Below, piece after piece: positions 36,759-45,607 of a DNA stretch of 64,000 nucleotides; position 1 is the first letter of the stretch, and each line of letters begins with the position of its first letter. The stretch is from positions 1 through 64,000 of the forward strand of contig PHCC01000011.1 in the NCBI GenBank assembly GCA_002842215.1. Reading direction: 5' to 3'. Source of the stretch: Betaproteobacteria bacterium HGW-Betaproteobacteria-9 (GTDB lineage: Bacteria; Pseudomonadota; Gammaproteobacteria; Burkholderiales; Burkholderiaceae_C). Below the pieces are notes generated by a model. The model was not told the DNA's origin, did no database searches, and worked only from the letters and a program-made list of their open reading frames with translations. Made by a program: the position numbers and the translations under genes.

Positions 36759-37552
36759 TCGATCTGCACAGCCACATCCTGCCCGGCATCGACGACGGGG
36801 CGAAAACGCTGGACGAGTCGCTGGAGATGGCGCGCATCGCCGTGGCCGACGGCATCCACACCATGGCCTGCACGCCGCACATCTACCCCGGCATGTACAT
36901 GAACGACGGGCCGGGCATCGAGTGCGCCCGCTTTCGCCTGCAGGCGGAGCTGGTGCGTGCCGGCATCCCGCTGAAGCTGGTGATCGGGGCCGACGTGCAC
37001 CTGGTGCCGGGTTTGCTGGATGGATTGAAAAGTGGGCACATACCCACGTTGAACAGCTCACGCTATTTCCTGCTGGAGCCTTCGCACACCACGCCGCCGC
37101 CGCGGCTGGAGGACTCGGTGTTCAACCTGATCGCCTCGGGCTACACGCCCATCATCACGCACCCGGAGCGGCTGACCTGGGTGGAGAGCCATTACCCGGT
37201 GTTCCAGCGCATGGTGGCGCAGGGCGCGTGGATGCAGGTGACGGCGGGGGCGCTGACCGGGGCCTTTGGCAAGCGCGCGCAGCAATGGGGCGAGCGCTTT
37301 GTGGGCGACGGCTTCACACACATCCTGGCGACCGACGCCCATTCCACCGGCCGGCGCTGCCCGCGACTGAGCGAGGGGCTGGAGGTGGTGCGGCGGCTGG
37401 TGGGGGATGTGGAAGCTCAACGCATGGTGGTCGAGCGCCCGATTGCGGTACTCGAAAACCTGTCACCAACCGACTTTGGTTTGCCCCAAAAAGAGGCATC
37501 GCGCCCATCTGCGTTCGGTAAATGGTTCTCAAAGGTGCGCTCTTTACCTTGA
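36755..37552 (+). CDS. CpsB/CapC-type PHP-family tyrosine phosphatase
   Basis: 265 aa manganese-dependent phosphatase of the PHP fold: MIDLHSHILPGIDDGAKTLD (metal ligands), TPHIYPGMY, and the late ATDAHSTGRRCPRL. In capsule and exopolysaccharide systems this family dephosphorylates the BY-kinase, here most likely the Wzc encoded 2.7 kb upstream. It closes the operon: a strong terminator begins 7 bp after the stop codon. Confidence 0.93.
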   Translation: MIDLHSHILPGIDDGAKTLDESLEMARIAVADGIHTMACTPHIYPGMYMNDGPGIECARFRLQAELVRAGIPLKLVIGADVHLVPGLLDGLKSGHIPTLNSSRYFLLEPSHTTPPPRLEDSVFNLIASGYTPIITHPERLTWVESHYPVFQRMVAQGAWMQVTAGALTGAFGKRAQQWGERFVGDGFTHILATDAHSTGRRCPRLSEGLEVVRRLVGDVEAQRMVVERPIAVLENLSPTDFGLPQKEASRPSAFGKWFSKVRSLP

Positions 37553-37558
37553 TGTGTG

Positions 37559-37596
37559 CCAAATGGTTTCAAGTCCTTGAAAACATTTGGTTTTTT
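37559..37596 (+). terminator. Strong intrinsic terminator of the exopolysaccharide operon
   Basis: CCAAATGGTTTCAAG and CTTGAAAACATTTGG pair over 15 bp with one mismatch around a 2-nt loop and are followed by six T. It ends the transcript after the phosphatase gene. Confidence 0.9.
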
Positions 37597-37608
37597 CTGT
37601 TCCCGGGG

Positions 37609-37637
37609 TTGACGTGTCACACAGCCCCACTTAGTAT
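37609..37637 (+). promoter_or_regulatory. Sigma-70-type promoter of the small FecR-like gene
   Basis: TTGACG at 37609-37614 and TAGTAT at 37632-37637 are 17 bp apart, the ideal spacing. The transcript would start near 37644, just upstream of GGAGGT (37650-37655), which lies 6 nt before the ATG at 37662. Confidence 0.75.
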
Positions 37638-37661
37638 CAATACAACTTCGGAGGTATTCCC

Positions 37662-38141
37662 ATGAAACAACTCGCTCTCGCCTTGGCCATCACAGCTGTT
37701 GCTGGCTCTGCATTCGCCCAATCCGCCACGATCACCACGGTTGAAGGCTTGGTCACCGTGACCTCCGGCAACCAGCTGGTCAACGCCACGCCCAACATGC
37801 CTCTGGCTTCTGATGCACGCGTCTTGACCACGGCCAACGGCAAGGCAACAGTCAAATTCGCCAGCGGTTGCGTCGCCAACCTGGCAGGCGGCCAGTCGAT
37901 CGCAGCCAATGAAGACGCATGCCGCGCCTTCGTGCTGGCCCAGCAAGGCTCGGGCGGCGGCGGCGTCTTCGCCGGTGGCAACGGCCTGTTGCTGGCTGGC
38001 GGCGGCGTGGCCGCACTGGCGTACAACGTGAACCAGAACCGCAAGGGCAACGGCGCCACCGTGATCACCCCCACCCAGCCCGGCACCCCGGCCGTGGTCG
38101 TGACCCCCACCCCTCCCCGCCGCCCGATCAGCCGCAGCTGA
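37662..38141 (+). CDS. Small secreted FecR-like/adhesin-module protein
   Basis: 159 aa with a clear signal peptide (MKQLALALAITAVAGSAFAQ, cleaved after AFA). A small beta domain (about 22-85: TTVEGLVTVTSGNQLVNATP, then ANGKATVKFASGC) follows, then a Gly-rich hydrophobic stretch (FAGGNGLLLAGGGVAALAYN) and a Pro/Thr-rich tail. One Cys pair (C69, C87) could form a disulfide. The layout mirrors the start of the adhesin at the left edge. It has its own promoter and terminator and lies between the exopolysaccharide operon and galE. Function unknown; perhaps a periplasmic or outer-membrane accessory of the polymer. Confidence 0.75.
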   Translation: MKQLALALAITAVAGSAFAQSATITTVEGLVTVTSGNQLVNATPNMPLASDARVLTTANGKATVKFASGCVANLAGGQSIAANEDACRAFVLAQQGSGGGGVFAGGNGLLLAGGGVAALAYNVNQNRKGNGATVITPTQPGTPAVVVTPTPPRRPISRS

Positions 38142-38160
38142 TCCCCAGCCGGGAAACAAG

Positions 38161-38183
38161 AAAAGCCCTTCGGGGCTTTTTTT
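38161..38183 (+). terminator. Intrinsic terminator after the FecR-like gene
   Basis: AAAAGCCC and GGGCTTTT form a perfect 8-bp stem around a TTCG tetraloop, followed by TTT. It sits 19 bp after the stop codon. Confidence 0.95.
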
Positions 38184-38234
38184 GCGTCTGGGCGGCGGCA
38201 ACACTCGACAACATTGAAACCAAAGAAGCCAAAC

Positions 38235-39215
38235 ATGAAGATTCTGGTGGTGGGCGGCGCGGGCTACATCGGCTCGCACATGGTGAAGCACCTGGGCCTG
38301 GCGGGCAACGCGGTGACGACGCTGGACAACCTGTCGGGCGGACACGCCGATGCGGTGTTGCACGGCACCTTTGTGCAGGGCGACATTGCCGACCGAGCCC
38401 TGCTCGACCGGCTGCTGGCCGAGGGCCGGTTTGACGCGGTGATGCATTTCGCCTCGTTCATCCAGGTGGGCGAGTCGGTGGTGGCGCCGGCGAAGTATTA
38501 CCAGAACAACGTGGTGAACACGCTGAACCTGCTGGACGCGATGGTGGCGGCGGGCGTGAAGCGTTTCATCTTTTCGTCCACGGCGGCGATCTTTGGTGAA
38601 CCGCAGAGCGACACCATCGACGAGTTGCACCGGCAGCAGCCGATCAACCCGTATGGCCGCACGAAGCTGATGGTGGAGCAGGCGCTGGCGGACTACGACC
38701 GGGCCTATGGGCTGAAGTCGGTCTGCCTGCGCTATTTCAACGCGGCGGGCGCGGACCCGGCGGGCGAGCTGGGCGAGCGCCACGACCCGGAGACGCACCT
38801 GATCCCGCTGGTGTTGCAGGCGGCGTCGGGCCGGCGGCCGCACATCAGCGTGTTCGGCCGCGACTACGACACGCCCGACGGCACCTGCATCCGCGACTAC
38901 GTGCACATCAACGACCTGTGCCAGGCGCACTGGCTGGCGCTGCAGAGTCTGATGGGCGGCGCGGGCAGCCAGGCCTACAACCTGGGCAATGGCAGCGGGT
39001 TTTCGGTGCAGGAGGTGATTGACACGGCGCGCAAGGTGACGGGCCGCGAGATTCCGGTGGTGTACGCCGAACGCCGCGCGGGCGACCCGGCGCGCCTGGT
39101 GGCCGATTCACGCGCCGCGACTTCGCAACTGGGGTGGAAGCCGCAGTTTGCGGCGCTGGAGACGCTGATCGAGCACGCCTGGGCGTGGGAGCGGAAACGC
39201 GCTGTTCAGTTGTAG
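38235..39215 (+). CDS. galE: UDP-glucose 4-epimerase
   Basis: 326 aa short-chain dehydrogenase-fold enzyme: NAD-binding VVGGAGYIGSHMVKHL, Ser/Tyr/Lys site in FSSTAAIFGEP and NPYGRTKLMVEQ, then LRYFNAAGADP, GTCIRDYVH and the C-terminal LGWKPQ. It interconverts UDP-glucose and UDP-galactose, supplying galactose for the glycan and possibly for WbaP. The ATG at 38235 is used; a TTG at 38214 is less likely. Its 3' end overlaps the end of the convergent spore-coat-U gene by 10 bp. Confidence 0.96.
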   Translation: MKILVVGGAGYIGSHMVKHLGLAGNAVTTLDNLSGGHADAVLHGTFVQGDIADRALLDRLLAEGRFDAVMHFASFIQVGESVVAPAKYYQNNVVNTLNLLDAMVAAGVKRFIFSSTAAIFGEPQSDTIDELHRQQPINPYGRTKLMVEQALADYDRAYGLKSVCLRYFNAAGADPAGELGERHDPETHLIPLVLQAASGRRPHISVFGRDYDTPDGTCIRDYVHINDLCQAHWLALQSLMGGAGSQAYNLGNGSGFSVQEVIDTARKVTGREIPVVYAERRAGDPARLVADSRAATSQLGWKPQFAALETLIEHAWAWERKRAVQL

Positions 39216-39706
39216 GTCACCACGACCTGGACCGTGTCGCTGTAGCCACCAGGCGTCGCGTTGACCTGGTTGGCGGGCAGGGTGCCACAGACCTGGCGGT
39301 TGATGTTGGAACCCAGCAGCACGATCAGCAGCGAACCGCCGACGGTGTTGGTGGCGCCCGTGCCATCGCCCCAGACCACCGAACAGGCGCCGCCCGAGCC
39401 GGAGTCGCCGTACAGCTGGTAGGTGAGCCGGGCAGCGCCGTTGGCCATCTGGCGGTCGTTGTAGGTGGTGGCGTAGGCCCCCTTGCTCAGGGAGATGCTG
39501 TAGTCCACGAACAGGCCCACCGTGCCCGCGCAAGACACGTGCACGTTGCCCGAGCCGGAAGCGGCGGCGCCGCCGATGGGGTTGTAGGCGCCGAACGCCA
39601 CCGGCGTGGTGCTCGCGGTGCAGCTGCACAGCAGGCACAAGGCCTGGGCCTGGGGCGCACCGGCCAGCACCGCGCCAGACAACAACAGGGCGCGAAGGGC
39701 TTTCAT
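39206..39706 (-). CDS. Spore coat U (SCPU) domain pilus subunit
   Basis: 166 aa, with a signal peptide ending near AQA before LCLLC. The SCPU domain shows the usual CTASTTPVAFGAYNP, SGNVHVSCAG, ARLTYQLYGDSG and the beta-strand tail GGYSDTVQVVVTYN used for donor-strand exchange. Such proteins build the thin archaic chaperone-usher (Csu/CupE-type) pili. It is the last gene of the locus and its start overlaps the usher stop codon by 4 nt. In Csu-type loci the distal SCPU gene often encodes the tip subunit; that role is suggested by position only. Confidence 0.9.
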   Translation of the reverse strand: MKALRALLLSGAVLAGAPQAQALCLLCSCTASTTPVAFGAYNPIGGAAASGSGNVHVSCAGTVGLFVDYSISLSKGAYATTYNDRQMANGAARLTYQLYGDSGSGGACSVVWGDGTGATNTVGGSLLIVLLGSNINRQVCGTLPANQVNATPGGYSDTVQVVVTYN

Positions 39707-42012
39707 GGCGTGGTCTCCTCACAGTGAACGGTCAGGGGCGCATCGGGTTCGCCCGGTGCTGGCGCCACCGCGGCGCGGAACCGGCAGGGCCGGCCCGCCA
39801 CCGACCCGGTGAACACCCGATCGGGCGACCCGTCGGGCTCAAACAGTTTGCCGTCGTAGCCGACCGTGCGCTCCGCTGCCTGGCCAGACACCTGCAGCAC
39901 CGTGCCCGGGGGCACCACCTGACCGTGTGGGCCGAGCAGGCGCAGGGTCATGGGCTGCACGCGGCGCACGCCGAGGTCGGCGTACACCCCCGCGCCGAGG
40001 GCGGGCGAGAGCTTGAGCTGCAGGCGCTCAAAGACGGCGTCCATGGGCAGGTCGTTGGGGTCGACGTGGATGCGGTTGCTCTGGTACGGGCGCAGGTCGT
40101 TGAGGATGATGACGCCGTCGGCGCCGGTAACGCCCACCTCGTGCTGGTCCCGATAGACCGGGACACCCCCAACGTCGCCCACCTTGACCAGGGCGAAGCT
40201 GCCCTCGATGCGCCGCGCCAGCCGCAGCTGGCCGCCGAGCAGCACGAGCGAACCGCTGACACCGGAGCCGACAGAGGTCTTGCCGTCGCGCACATCAAGG
40301 TCGACGCGCCAGTCCGCCGCCGCGCCGCGGCGCTCCAGCCGGGCGGCGAGGTGTTCGTCAGTCTCGGCGAACAGCCGGTGGGCCCAGCCCGGACCCGGCG
40401 GCAGGCTGGAGATCCAGCCCAGCCCGCCGGTGGTCTGCCCCGAGGATCGGCTGGCTTGCGCCCAGACCTGGGTGTGCGGCTCCAGTGGCACGACCAGGTT
40501 CACGCCCACGCTCCGCTGCCGGGTTTCGAAGTGGGCCGTTTGCAGGTAGGCACTCAGGAAAAACCGGGTGCTGAAGGCGGCGCTGGCGCTGAGGATCCAG
40601 AAACGCTGCGGATCGGCGTTCCAGTAGCGGCGCGCCACCCAGGTCAGGCCGATGCCGCCGTGCGACCAGGGCAGCAGCACGCCCACCCGATCGGTCGACC
40701 GACTGGCCGCGTCCGGGTCGTCGGCGCCGAGTTGCGCGAAGAAGCGGCTCGACCGGGCGGAGCGGAGCTGCAGGCTCGCGGCACGGCCCGGCACATCGAT
40801 GCCCACCGATCCGGCGTGCCCGGCTTGCCCCTCGCGCTCGCTGGCCGCTGCGGTGGCCTGCATCAGCGCCCAGCCGCCGAGCTTCCAGGCCAGCCCGGCG
40901 CCGGCCGTGCGCTGGTCCGACAGGCTTTCCAGCCGGAGTTCGGCCGTCAATTGTTCGGCGATGCCGCGCCGGTATTGGCCCAGCAGCACATGGCGGCCGT
41001 AGCGCCCGCTGTGATGGCCATAGTCCTCGCGGATGCGGCCGGCCTCGACCGCAAAGTCGACCAGCCCCGGGCGCAGGAGCTGGTCGCTCACCAGATAGGG
41101 TTGCACGATCTCGGTCTTGCGCCCCATCAGGTCGGTCACGGTCAGTTGCAGATCGCCCCGGCCGGTGAGGGCGGGCAACTGGTTCCATTCGAAGGGGCCG
41201 GCGGGCACCTGCCCGGAAGTGACCCGGTTCTGGTTGACCAGCACATCGATGGTCGAGGGCAGCACGGCTTCACCGCGAAGCGTGGGCAGGGCGAACGGCA
41301 CGAAGTCCGGCTGCATGGCGAACCGCGTCCCGATGCCGATGCCACCGATGCGGGCCGGGCGCCCCCACAGCCCGGCGCTGCTGATCTGGTCGCCCAGCCG
41401 CAGGGACCGCATCCTGGGCGCGTCGCTGAACTCGACGCCCGTGTCCAGGCGCACCCAGCGTCCGCCACCCTGCGCCTGGTCGCGGTAGAAGGCGCTGCCC
41501 GTCAGTCGCGTACCGGGTGCGAAGCCCACCAGTTCCACGCCACCGGTCCAGGCGGTGTGCCCGTTCGAGTGCCCCGCCTGCAGTTCGTAGTTGGCATAGG
41601 CGCCGGTGTCGCTGGCGCCGGGCGCCAGGGCCGTCTGATCGCCAGAGCCGAGGCGGTAGGTGGCAAAGGCATTCGCTGGCGCCATGATCGTCAGCGACTG
41701 GCGCTCGGCATCGAACGCCAGCTGAACGCCCGGCATCTGATCGAGCCAGGCATGGCCGGCCAGGGGGCCCTCGCTCACCAGAACTTGCGGTGTGAGCCAG
41801 CGCAGCTCGGTCCAGAGCGCCGCTGGCAGGGACCAGCGGCCATCGGCGGATTGGCCGACCTCCTGCGCGCCGTTCAGGCGCTGGCCGTTGACGGTGACGT
41901 CCAGGATGAGGACCCGGTCCTGGGCCCGGGCTTGCGCCCACACCGGCCCGGCACCGAGCACCGCCCAGCACGCCAAAGCGGCGATCCGGACGGCGAACCA
42001 GCGGCGCGGCAT
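39703..42012 (-). CDS. Csu/CupE-type outer-membrane fimbrial usher
   Basis: 769 aa with a signal peptide (AALACWAVLGAGPVWAQA). The N-terminal usher domain has LILDVTVNGQRLNGAQEV; the barrel region follows, with FYRDQAQGGGRWVRLDTGV and RSLRLGDQISSAGLWGRPAR and the plug-like TIDVLVNQNRVTSGQVPAGP. The C-terminal part ends GRPCRFRAAVAPAP. It should translocate SCPU subunits. The ATG at 42012 overlaps the chaperone stop codon as TGATG; the longer open frame to 42462 runs through the chaperone gene and is not used. Confidence 0.92.
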   Translation of the reverse strand: MPRRWFAVRIAALACWAVLGAGPVWAQARAQDRVLILDVTVNGQRLNGAQEVGQSADGRWSLPAALWTELRWLTPQVLVSEGPLAGHAWLDQMPGVQLAFDAERQSLTIMAPANAFATYRLGSGDQTALAPGASDTGAYANYELQAGHSNGHTAWTGGVELVGFAPGTRLTGSAFYRDQAQGGGRWVRLDTGVEFSDAPRMRSLRLGDQISSAGLWGRPARIGGIGIGTRFAMQPDFVPFALPTLRGEAVLPSTIDVLVNQNRVTSGQVPAGPFEWNQLPALTGRGDLQLTVTDLMGRKTEIVQPYLVSDQLLRPGLVDFAVEAGRIREDYGHHSGRYGRHVLLGQYRRGIAEQLTAELRLESLSDQRTAGAGLAWKLGGWALMQATAAASEREGQAGHAGSVGIDVPGRAASLQLRSARSSRFFAQLGADDPDAASRSTDRVGVLLPWSHGGIGLTWVARRYWNADPQRFWILSASAAFSTRFFLSAYLQTAHFETRQRSVGVNLVVPLEPHTQVWAQASRSSGQTTGGLGWISSLPPGPGWAHRLFAETDEHLAARLERRGAAADWRVDLDVRDGKTSVGSGVSGSLVLLGGQLRLARRIEGSFALVKVGDVGGVPVYRDQHEVGVTGADGVIILNDLRPYQSNRIHVDPNDLPMDAVFERLQLKLSPALGAGVYADLGVRRVQPMTLRLLGPHGQVVPPGTVLQVSGQAAERTVGYDGKLFEPDGSPDRVFTGSVAGRPCRFRAAVAPAPGEPDAPLTVHCEETTP

Positions 42013-42665
42013 CAACGGGGAATGGTCAGGCGCTGGTGGCCTTGGTCGGCCCGCACGTCCACCGTCAGGTCCGCGGCACCGGCTTTGGGCAAGGGCAGGG
42101 TCCAGAGCCGCTCCTGACCGGCCAGCACCGCGGCATGCACATCCAGAGGGTCGCCCAGGGGCTCGCCCGAGCCCGATGCCAATTGCAGGTCGTGGACGAC
42201 CGTGCGCACGTTGCCCTGATTTCTGAAGCGCACTTCGATGGTGTGCCCGTCCAAGCGACGCGCTTGCCAATCGGGTCGGTGAACCACCTTCTGGGGCGCG
42301 ACATAGATGGGAATGCGCAGCTCCAGCAGCACACGCACCCGGGCAGGCAGGGCCTCCGCAGGCGACGACGTCGGCTTGGTTTGCAGCGGTGCCACTGGCG
42401 GCACCTCGCGCAGCAGGATGCGGTAGGTGCGCTCGGTATCGAGTGGCACCTTCCCCCGCCACCCCAGGCGAAGCACCTGGACCTGACCGGGCTCCAGCGT
42501 GAAGACACCCGGGTTGAGCAAGACATCGGTGGTCGGGGCAAAGACGTCCTTGCCGTCAGACTGCGTCCAGGACACCACGTCCACATGGGTGGTGACCCGC
42601 TCGTCGCCCTGGTTGGTGACGGTGATGGCCTCGCGGACCTTGTGGTCGGACAAGGCCACCACCAC
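42012..42665 (-). CDS. Periplasmic pilus chaperone, apparently frameshifted at the signal peptide
   Basis: About 217 aa from a GTG at 42665. The body is a PapD-like chaperone: REAITVTNQGDERVTTHVDV, then SWTQSDGKD, RTYRILLREVPP and RFRNQGNVRT. It begins at the first strand (VVALSDHK) and lacks a signal peptide. An ATG at 42709, right after the upstream subunit's stop codon, opens MRSLSRWVIPVAAA in another frame, which looks like the start of a signal peptide. The two parts are joined by a 1-base difference in a C run near 42668, and the hydrophobic core looks too short. Either a sequencing error or a real defect would block export. Confidence 0.65.
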   Translation of the reverse strand: MVVALSDHKVREAITVTNQGDERVTTHVDVVSWTQSDGKDVFAPTTDVLLNPGVFTLEPGQVQVLRLGWRGKVPLDTERTYRILLREVPPVAPLQTKPTSSPAEALPARVRVLLELRIPIYVAPQKVVHRPDWQARRLDGHTIEVRFRNQGNVRTVVHDLQLASGSGEPLGDPLDVHAAVLAGQERLWTLPLPKAGAADLTVDVRADQGHQRLTIPR

Positions 42666-42712
42666 GGGCCGCAGCCACCGGGATCACCCAGCGCGACAGG
42701 CTTCGCATGGCC

Positions 42713-43195
42713 TCAGTTGTAGGTGACGGTGACGTTCACCGTGTCGGTGTAGCTGCCCACCGCCACGTTCTGGCTGGCGGCGACACGCCCATAGACCGTG
42801 TGATCGATCTGCACACCGGTGCCGGTGTCGCTGACCAGCTCGCCACCGGTGGTGCCCCAGACGGTGGTCCGGGCCGCATCGCTGTACAGCTGGTAGGTCA
42901 ACAGGTCGGGCACATTGGACATGGCCCGGGCCGCCACGTCGGCCTGGCCGCCCCCATCAAGAGCGACGGTGTAGCTGGTGCCGTTGGTGCAGGTGACGGA
43001 GACCGTGCCGGTGCCGTCGAGCACCGTGCCAGCGGTGGGGTTGTAGACCCCGAAGGCCACCGGGGACGTGCTCACCACGCAGGCGGCGCTCACCGTGGCG
43101 GTGACCAGCAAGGTGTCCGTCGCGGTGGCCGATCCGGCGACGCCGTGCAAGGCCATCAGCGCGGCAGGGAACAGGAATTTACTGGGGAATTTCAT
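42713..43195 (-). CDS. Spore coat U (SCPU) domain major pilus subunit
   Basis: 160 aa. The ATG at 43195 has AGGAGG 9 nt upstream and opens a signal peptide (KFLFPAALMALHGVAGSATA). The mature part has the SCPU pattern: ACVVSTSPVAFGVYNPTAGT, GTVSVTCTNG, LTYQLYSDAARTTVWG, and the terminal GSYTDTVNVTVTYN. It is first in the locus and is probably the main shaft subunit, followed by chaperone, usher and the second SCPU gene. The divergent DUF1643 gene begins 127 bp away, so the locus promoter should lie between 43196 and 43322. Confidence 0.9.
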   Translation of the reverse strand: MKFPSKFLFPAALMALHGVAGSATATDTLLVTATVSAACVVSTSPVAFGVYNPTAGTVLDGTGTVSVTCTNGTSYTVALDGGGQADVAARAMSNVPDLLTYQLYSDAARTTVWGTTGGELVSDTGTGVQIDHTVYGRVAASQNVAVGSYTDTVNVTVTYN

Positions 43196-43322
43196 CTCAC
43201 AAGTCCTCCTAGGATTCAAAGGTACCACGCATTGCAGTCAGGGCCATGAAAGAACTGCCGGGCTTTTGGCCTTCATTACAACGGTTCAAAAGTGAAACCA
43301 TCGGGCCGGTCCTTCGGTATCG

Positions 43323-43877
43323 ATGGATGTGATGCACACGCAATCCACCATGGCCCGATCGGCAAACGTCTCCCCGTGTGGACAGTACCTGTGGTCGTTT
43401 TCGAGAACCTGGGATGCCCGGCCGAGGCTTCTGGTGGTGATGTTCAACCCGCCAACGGCCGACCACGAAACAGACGACCCCACCATCCTGCAGCTGTGCG
43501 CCATCGCATCGCACAACGGCTTTGGGGGCATCGTGGTGGTCCATGGCATTCCCCTGTGCAGCCGGTATCTGGGTGACGCGATCGAGATGACCCGACACGC
43601 CATCACGGGTCGCAAGAAGGACGCCAGAATGCTCCAGCAGAACCTGGAGGTCATCGCGGCCGAAGTCCGGCGATCGGGCGCGGTGCTCATCGCCTGGGGC
43701 GCGCTGGCGAGAAAATGCCCCGAGTGGTTCGAGCAGGTTCTGGACACGGTCCGATCATCCCTGCCAGGATGCGCCGCGCTGTATTGCGTGGAGAAAACGG
43801 CGACGGGCTATCCCATGCATCCGATGGCCAAGGGCAGCAGGAGCGTGCCCAAGACCGCTGCGCTGCAGATCTGGTGA
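43323..43877 (+). CDS. DUF1643 family protein
   Basis: 184 aa. The family core is visible: LLVVMFNPPTADHETDDPTI (about residue 35), then LCAIASHNGFGGIVVVHGIPL, LIAWGALARKC, and a C-terminal GYPMHPM. DUF1643 proteins are widespread, often near phage or stress genes, with no established function. It stands alone between the pilus locus and a chemoreceptor gene transcribed the opposite way. Confidence 0.85.
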   Translation: MDVMHTQSTMARSANVSPCGQYLWSFSRTWDARPRLLVVMFNPPTADHETDDPTILQLCAIASHNGFGGIVVVHGIPLCSRYLGDAIEMTRHAITGRKKDARMLQQNLEVIAAEVRRSGAVLIAWGALARKCPEWFEQVLDTVRSSLPGCAALYCVEKTATGYPMHPMAKGSRSVPKTAALQIW

Positions 43878-43918
43878 TGTGGCCACGAATGGCTGCCAGA
43901 CGCGCTGCCCGGTGTGGT

Positions 43919-45478
43919 TCAGCATCTGAAGATGCCCACGGCATCGTTCATGCCACGCGATTGTGTCTTCAACGAGGTGGCCGCCGCGGTCAGCTCTTCC
44001 ACCATCGCGGCGTTTTGCTGCGTGACGTTATCGAGTTGAACCACTGCCTGATTGATTTGAGCCAGCCCCCTGGACTGCTCAAATGCCGCGCCCGTGATCT
44101 CCCCGACGAGGCTGTTGACCTGCTGCACCGAGCCCACGATGTTGTGCATGGTCGCCCCGGCGCCGTGCACCAGTTTCCCGCCATGGGCGATCTGGGCAAC
44201 CGACTCATCGATCAAGGTCTTGATTTCCTTGGCGGCGGTGGAGGTGCGCTGCGCCAGGCTGCGCACCTCGGCGGCCACGACCGCGAAGCCGCGGCCCTGT
44301 TCACCGGCCCGCGCGGCCTCGACGGCGGCATTCAGGGAAAGGATGTTGGTCTGGAACGAGATGCCGTCGATCACCTGGATGATTTCACTGATGCGGCCCG
44401 ACGAGCGACTGATCTCGTCCATCGTCGCCACCACGGCGTCCATCGCTTCGTTGCCCTCCCGCGCCACTTGCGCCGCACGCTCCGCCAGCACCGCCGCTTC
44501 GCGTGCCGATCCCGCGCTCTGCTCCACCGTGCTGGTGAGCTGTTCCATGGAGGCTGCGGTTTCCGCCAGACTGCTGGCCTGCGCCTCGGTCCGGGCGGAG
44601 AGATCCTGGTTTCCGCTGGCAATCTCGCCCGACGCCACCTGCACGCCATCGACCTCGTGCCGCACGTCCGAGACCACCGCCTGCAGGTTCACATTGAGCT
44701 GGTTCAAGGCGCGGGCGAGGTCCCCGAGTTCTCCGCCGCTCTGCCCGTTGAACCGGGCCGTCAGGTCGCCGGCGGCCATCCGGTTCGCAAAGGTCACCGC
44801 CGACTCCAGGGGTCGCACCATCATCCGGCGCATGAGAGCCGCTGCCGCGATGGCGAGCATGACCATGGCCGCCAACGAAGCGTAGTGGACCGGCGCGCCC
44901 AGGCCTTCGGTGGCTCTGTCGACCAGGTGGCCCAGAATGACCAGCGCGATGGTGATCGCCCCCATCTTGCGTGCCAGTGTGGGACGAACCAGGCCTTGCA
45001 AGCGGCCTCGCCAACCGGTGCGAACCAGCCGTCCTTGGTGGAGTGCCAGCTGCCGGGCGCCGCTATCTGCTTCCGAGCGCATGCGCGCGTAGAGGGATTC
45101 CGCCTGCGTGATCTGTTCGCGCGTGGGCTGGGTGCGCACCGACATGTAGCCCACCGGCTGGCCCGCTTCCATGATCGGTGTCGCATTGGCCAGCACCCAG
45201 TAGTGGTCACCGTTCTTGCGACGGTTCTTCACGAGCGCCGACCATGGCTGCCCGGATTTCAGGGTTTCCCACATGTCACGGAACGCTTCCGTCGGCATGT
45301 CGGGGTGACGAACGATGTTGTGCGTCTGGCCGATCAGTTCTTCTTTGTCGTAGCCGCTGACCGCGATAAAGGCGGGGTTGCAGTACGTGATGCGGCTTTG
45401 CAGGTCGGTGGTGGACACCAGTGTTGCGCCTACCGGGATGGCATATTCCCGCTGGGTCACAGGCAGATTCAAACGCAT
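43919..45478 (-). CDS. PAS-domain methyl-accepting chemotaxis protein (Aer-like)
   Basis: 519 aa. N-terminal PAS domain (about 20-110: RITYCNPAFIAVSGYDKEEL, IGQTHNIVRHPDMP, WSALVKNRRKNGDHYWV), as in the redox sensor Aer. Two close membrane helices (about 172-215), a HAMP-like linker and a class-typical signalling hairpin follow, with the tip EIIQVIDGISFQTNILSLNA (about 360-385). It senses intracellular redox or ligands through PAS and signals to CheA. No other chemotaxis genes are in view. Confidence 0.95.
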   Translation of the reverse strand: MRLNLPVTQREYAIPVGATLVSTTDLQSRITYCNPAFIAVSGYDKEELIGQTHNIVRHPDMPTEAFRDMWETLKSGQPWSALVKNRRKNGDHYWVLANATPIMEAGQPVGYMSVRTQPTREQITQAESLYARMRSEADSGARQLALHQGRLVRTGWRGRLQGLVRPTLARKMGAITIALVILGHLVDRATEGLGAPVHYASLAAMVMLAIAAAALMRRMMVRPLESAVTFANRMAAGDLTARFNGQSGGELGDLARALNQLNVNLQAVVSDVRHEVDGVQVASGEIASGNQDLSARTEAQASSLAETAASMEQLTSTVEQSAGSAREAAVLAERAAQVAREGNEAMDAVVATMDEISRSSGRISEIIQVIDGISFQTNILSLNAAVEAARAGEQGRGFAVVAAEVRSLAQRTSTAAKEIKTLIDESVAQIAHGGKLVHGAGATMHNIVGSVQQVNSLVGEITGAAFEQSRGLAQINQAVVQLDNVTQQNAAMVEELTAAATSLKTQSRGMNDAVGIFRC

Positions 45479-45607
45479 CGAACAGTCCTTTCTGACGTGA
45501 GATCACGCCAAACTCAAAATACCCCTATCCGTATCGAACGGAGAGCGCCAATCTTGATGAAATGTTTGGCCAGCTTGTAACAAACCATGAACGCTCAACC
45601 CCTGCCT

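Noticed and set aside
39703-42462. Usher starting at 42462 (919 aa)
   Set aside because: The first 150 residues are out-of-frame chaperone sequence; the signal peptide starts at 42012, which overlaps the chaperone stop codon.
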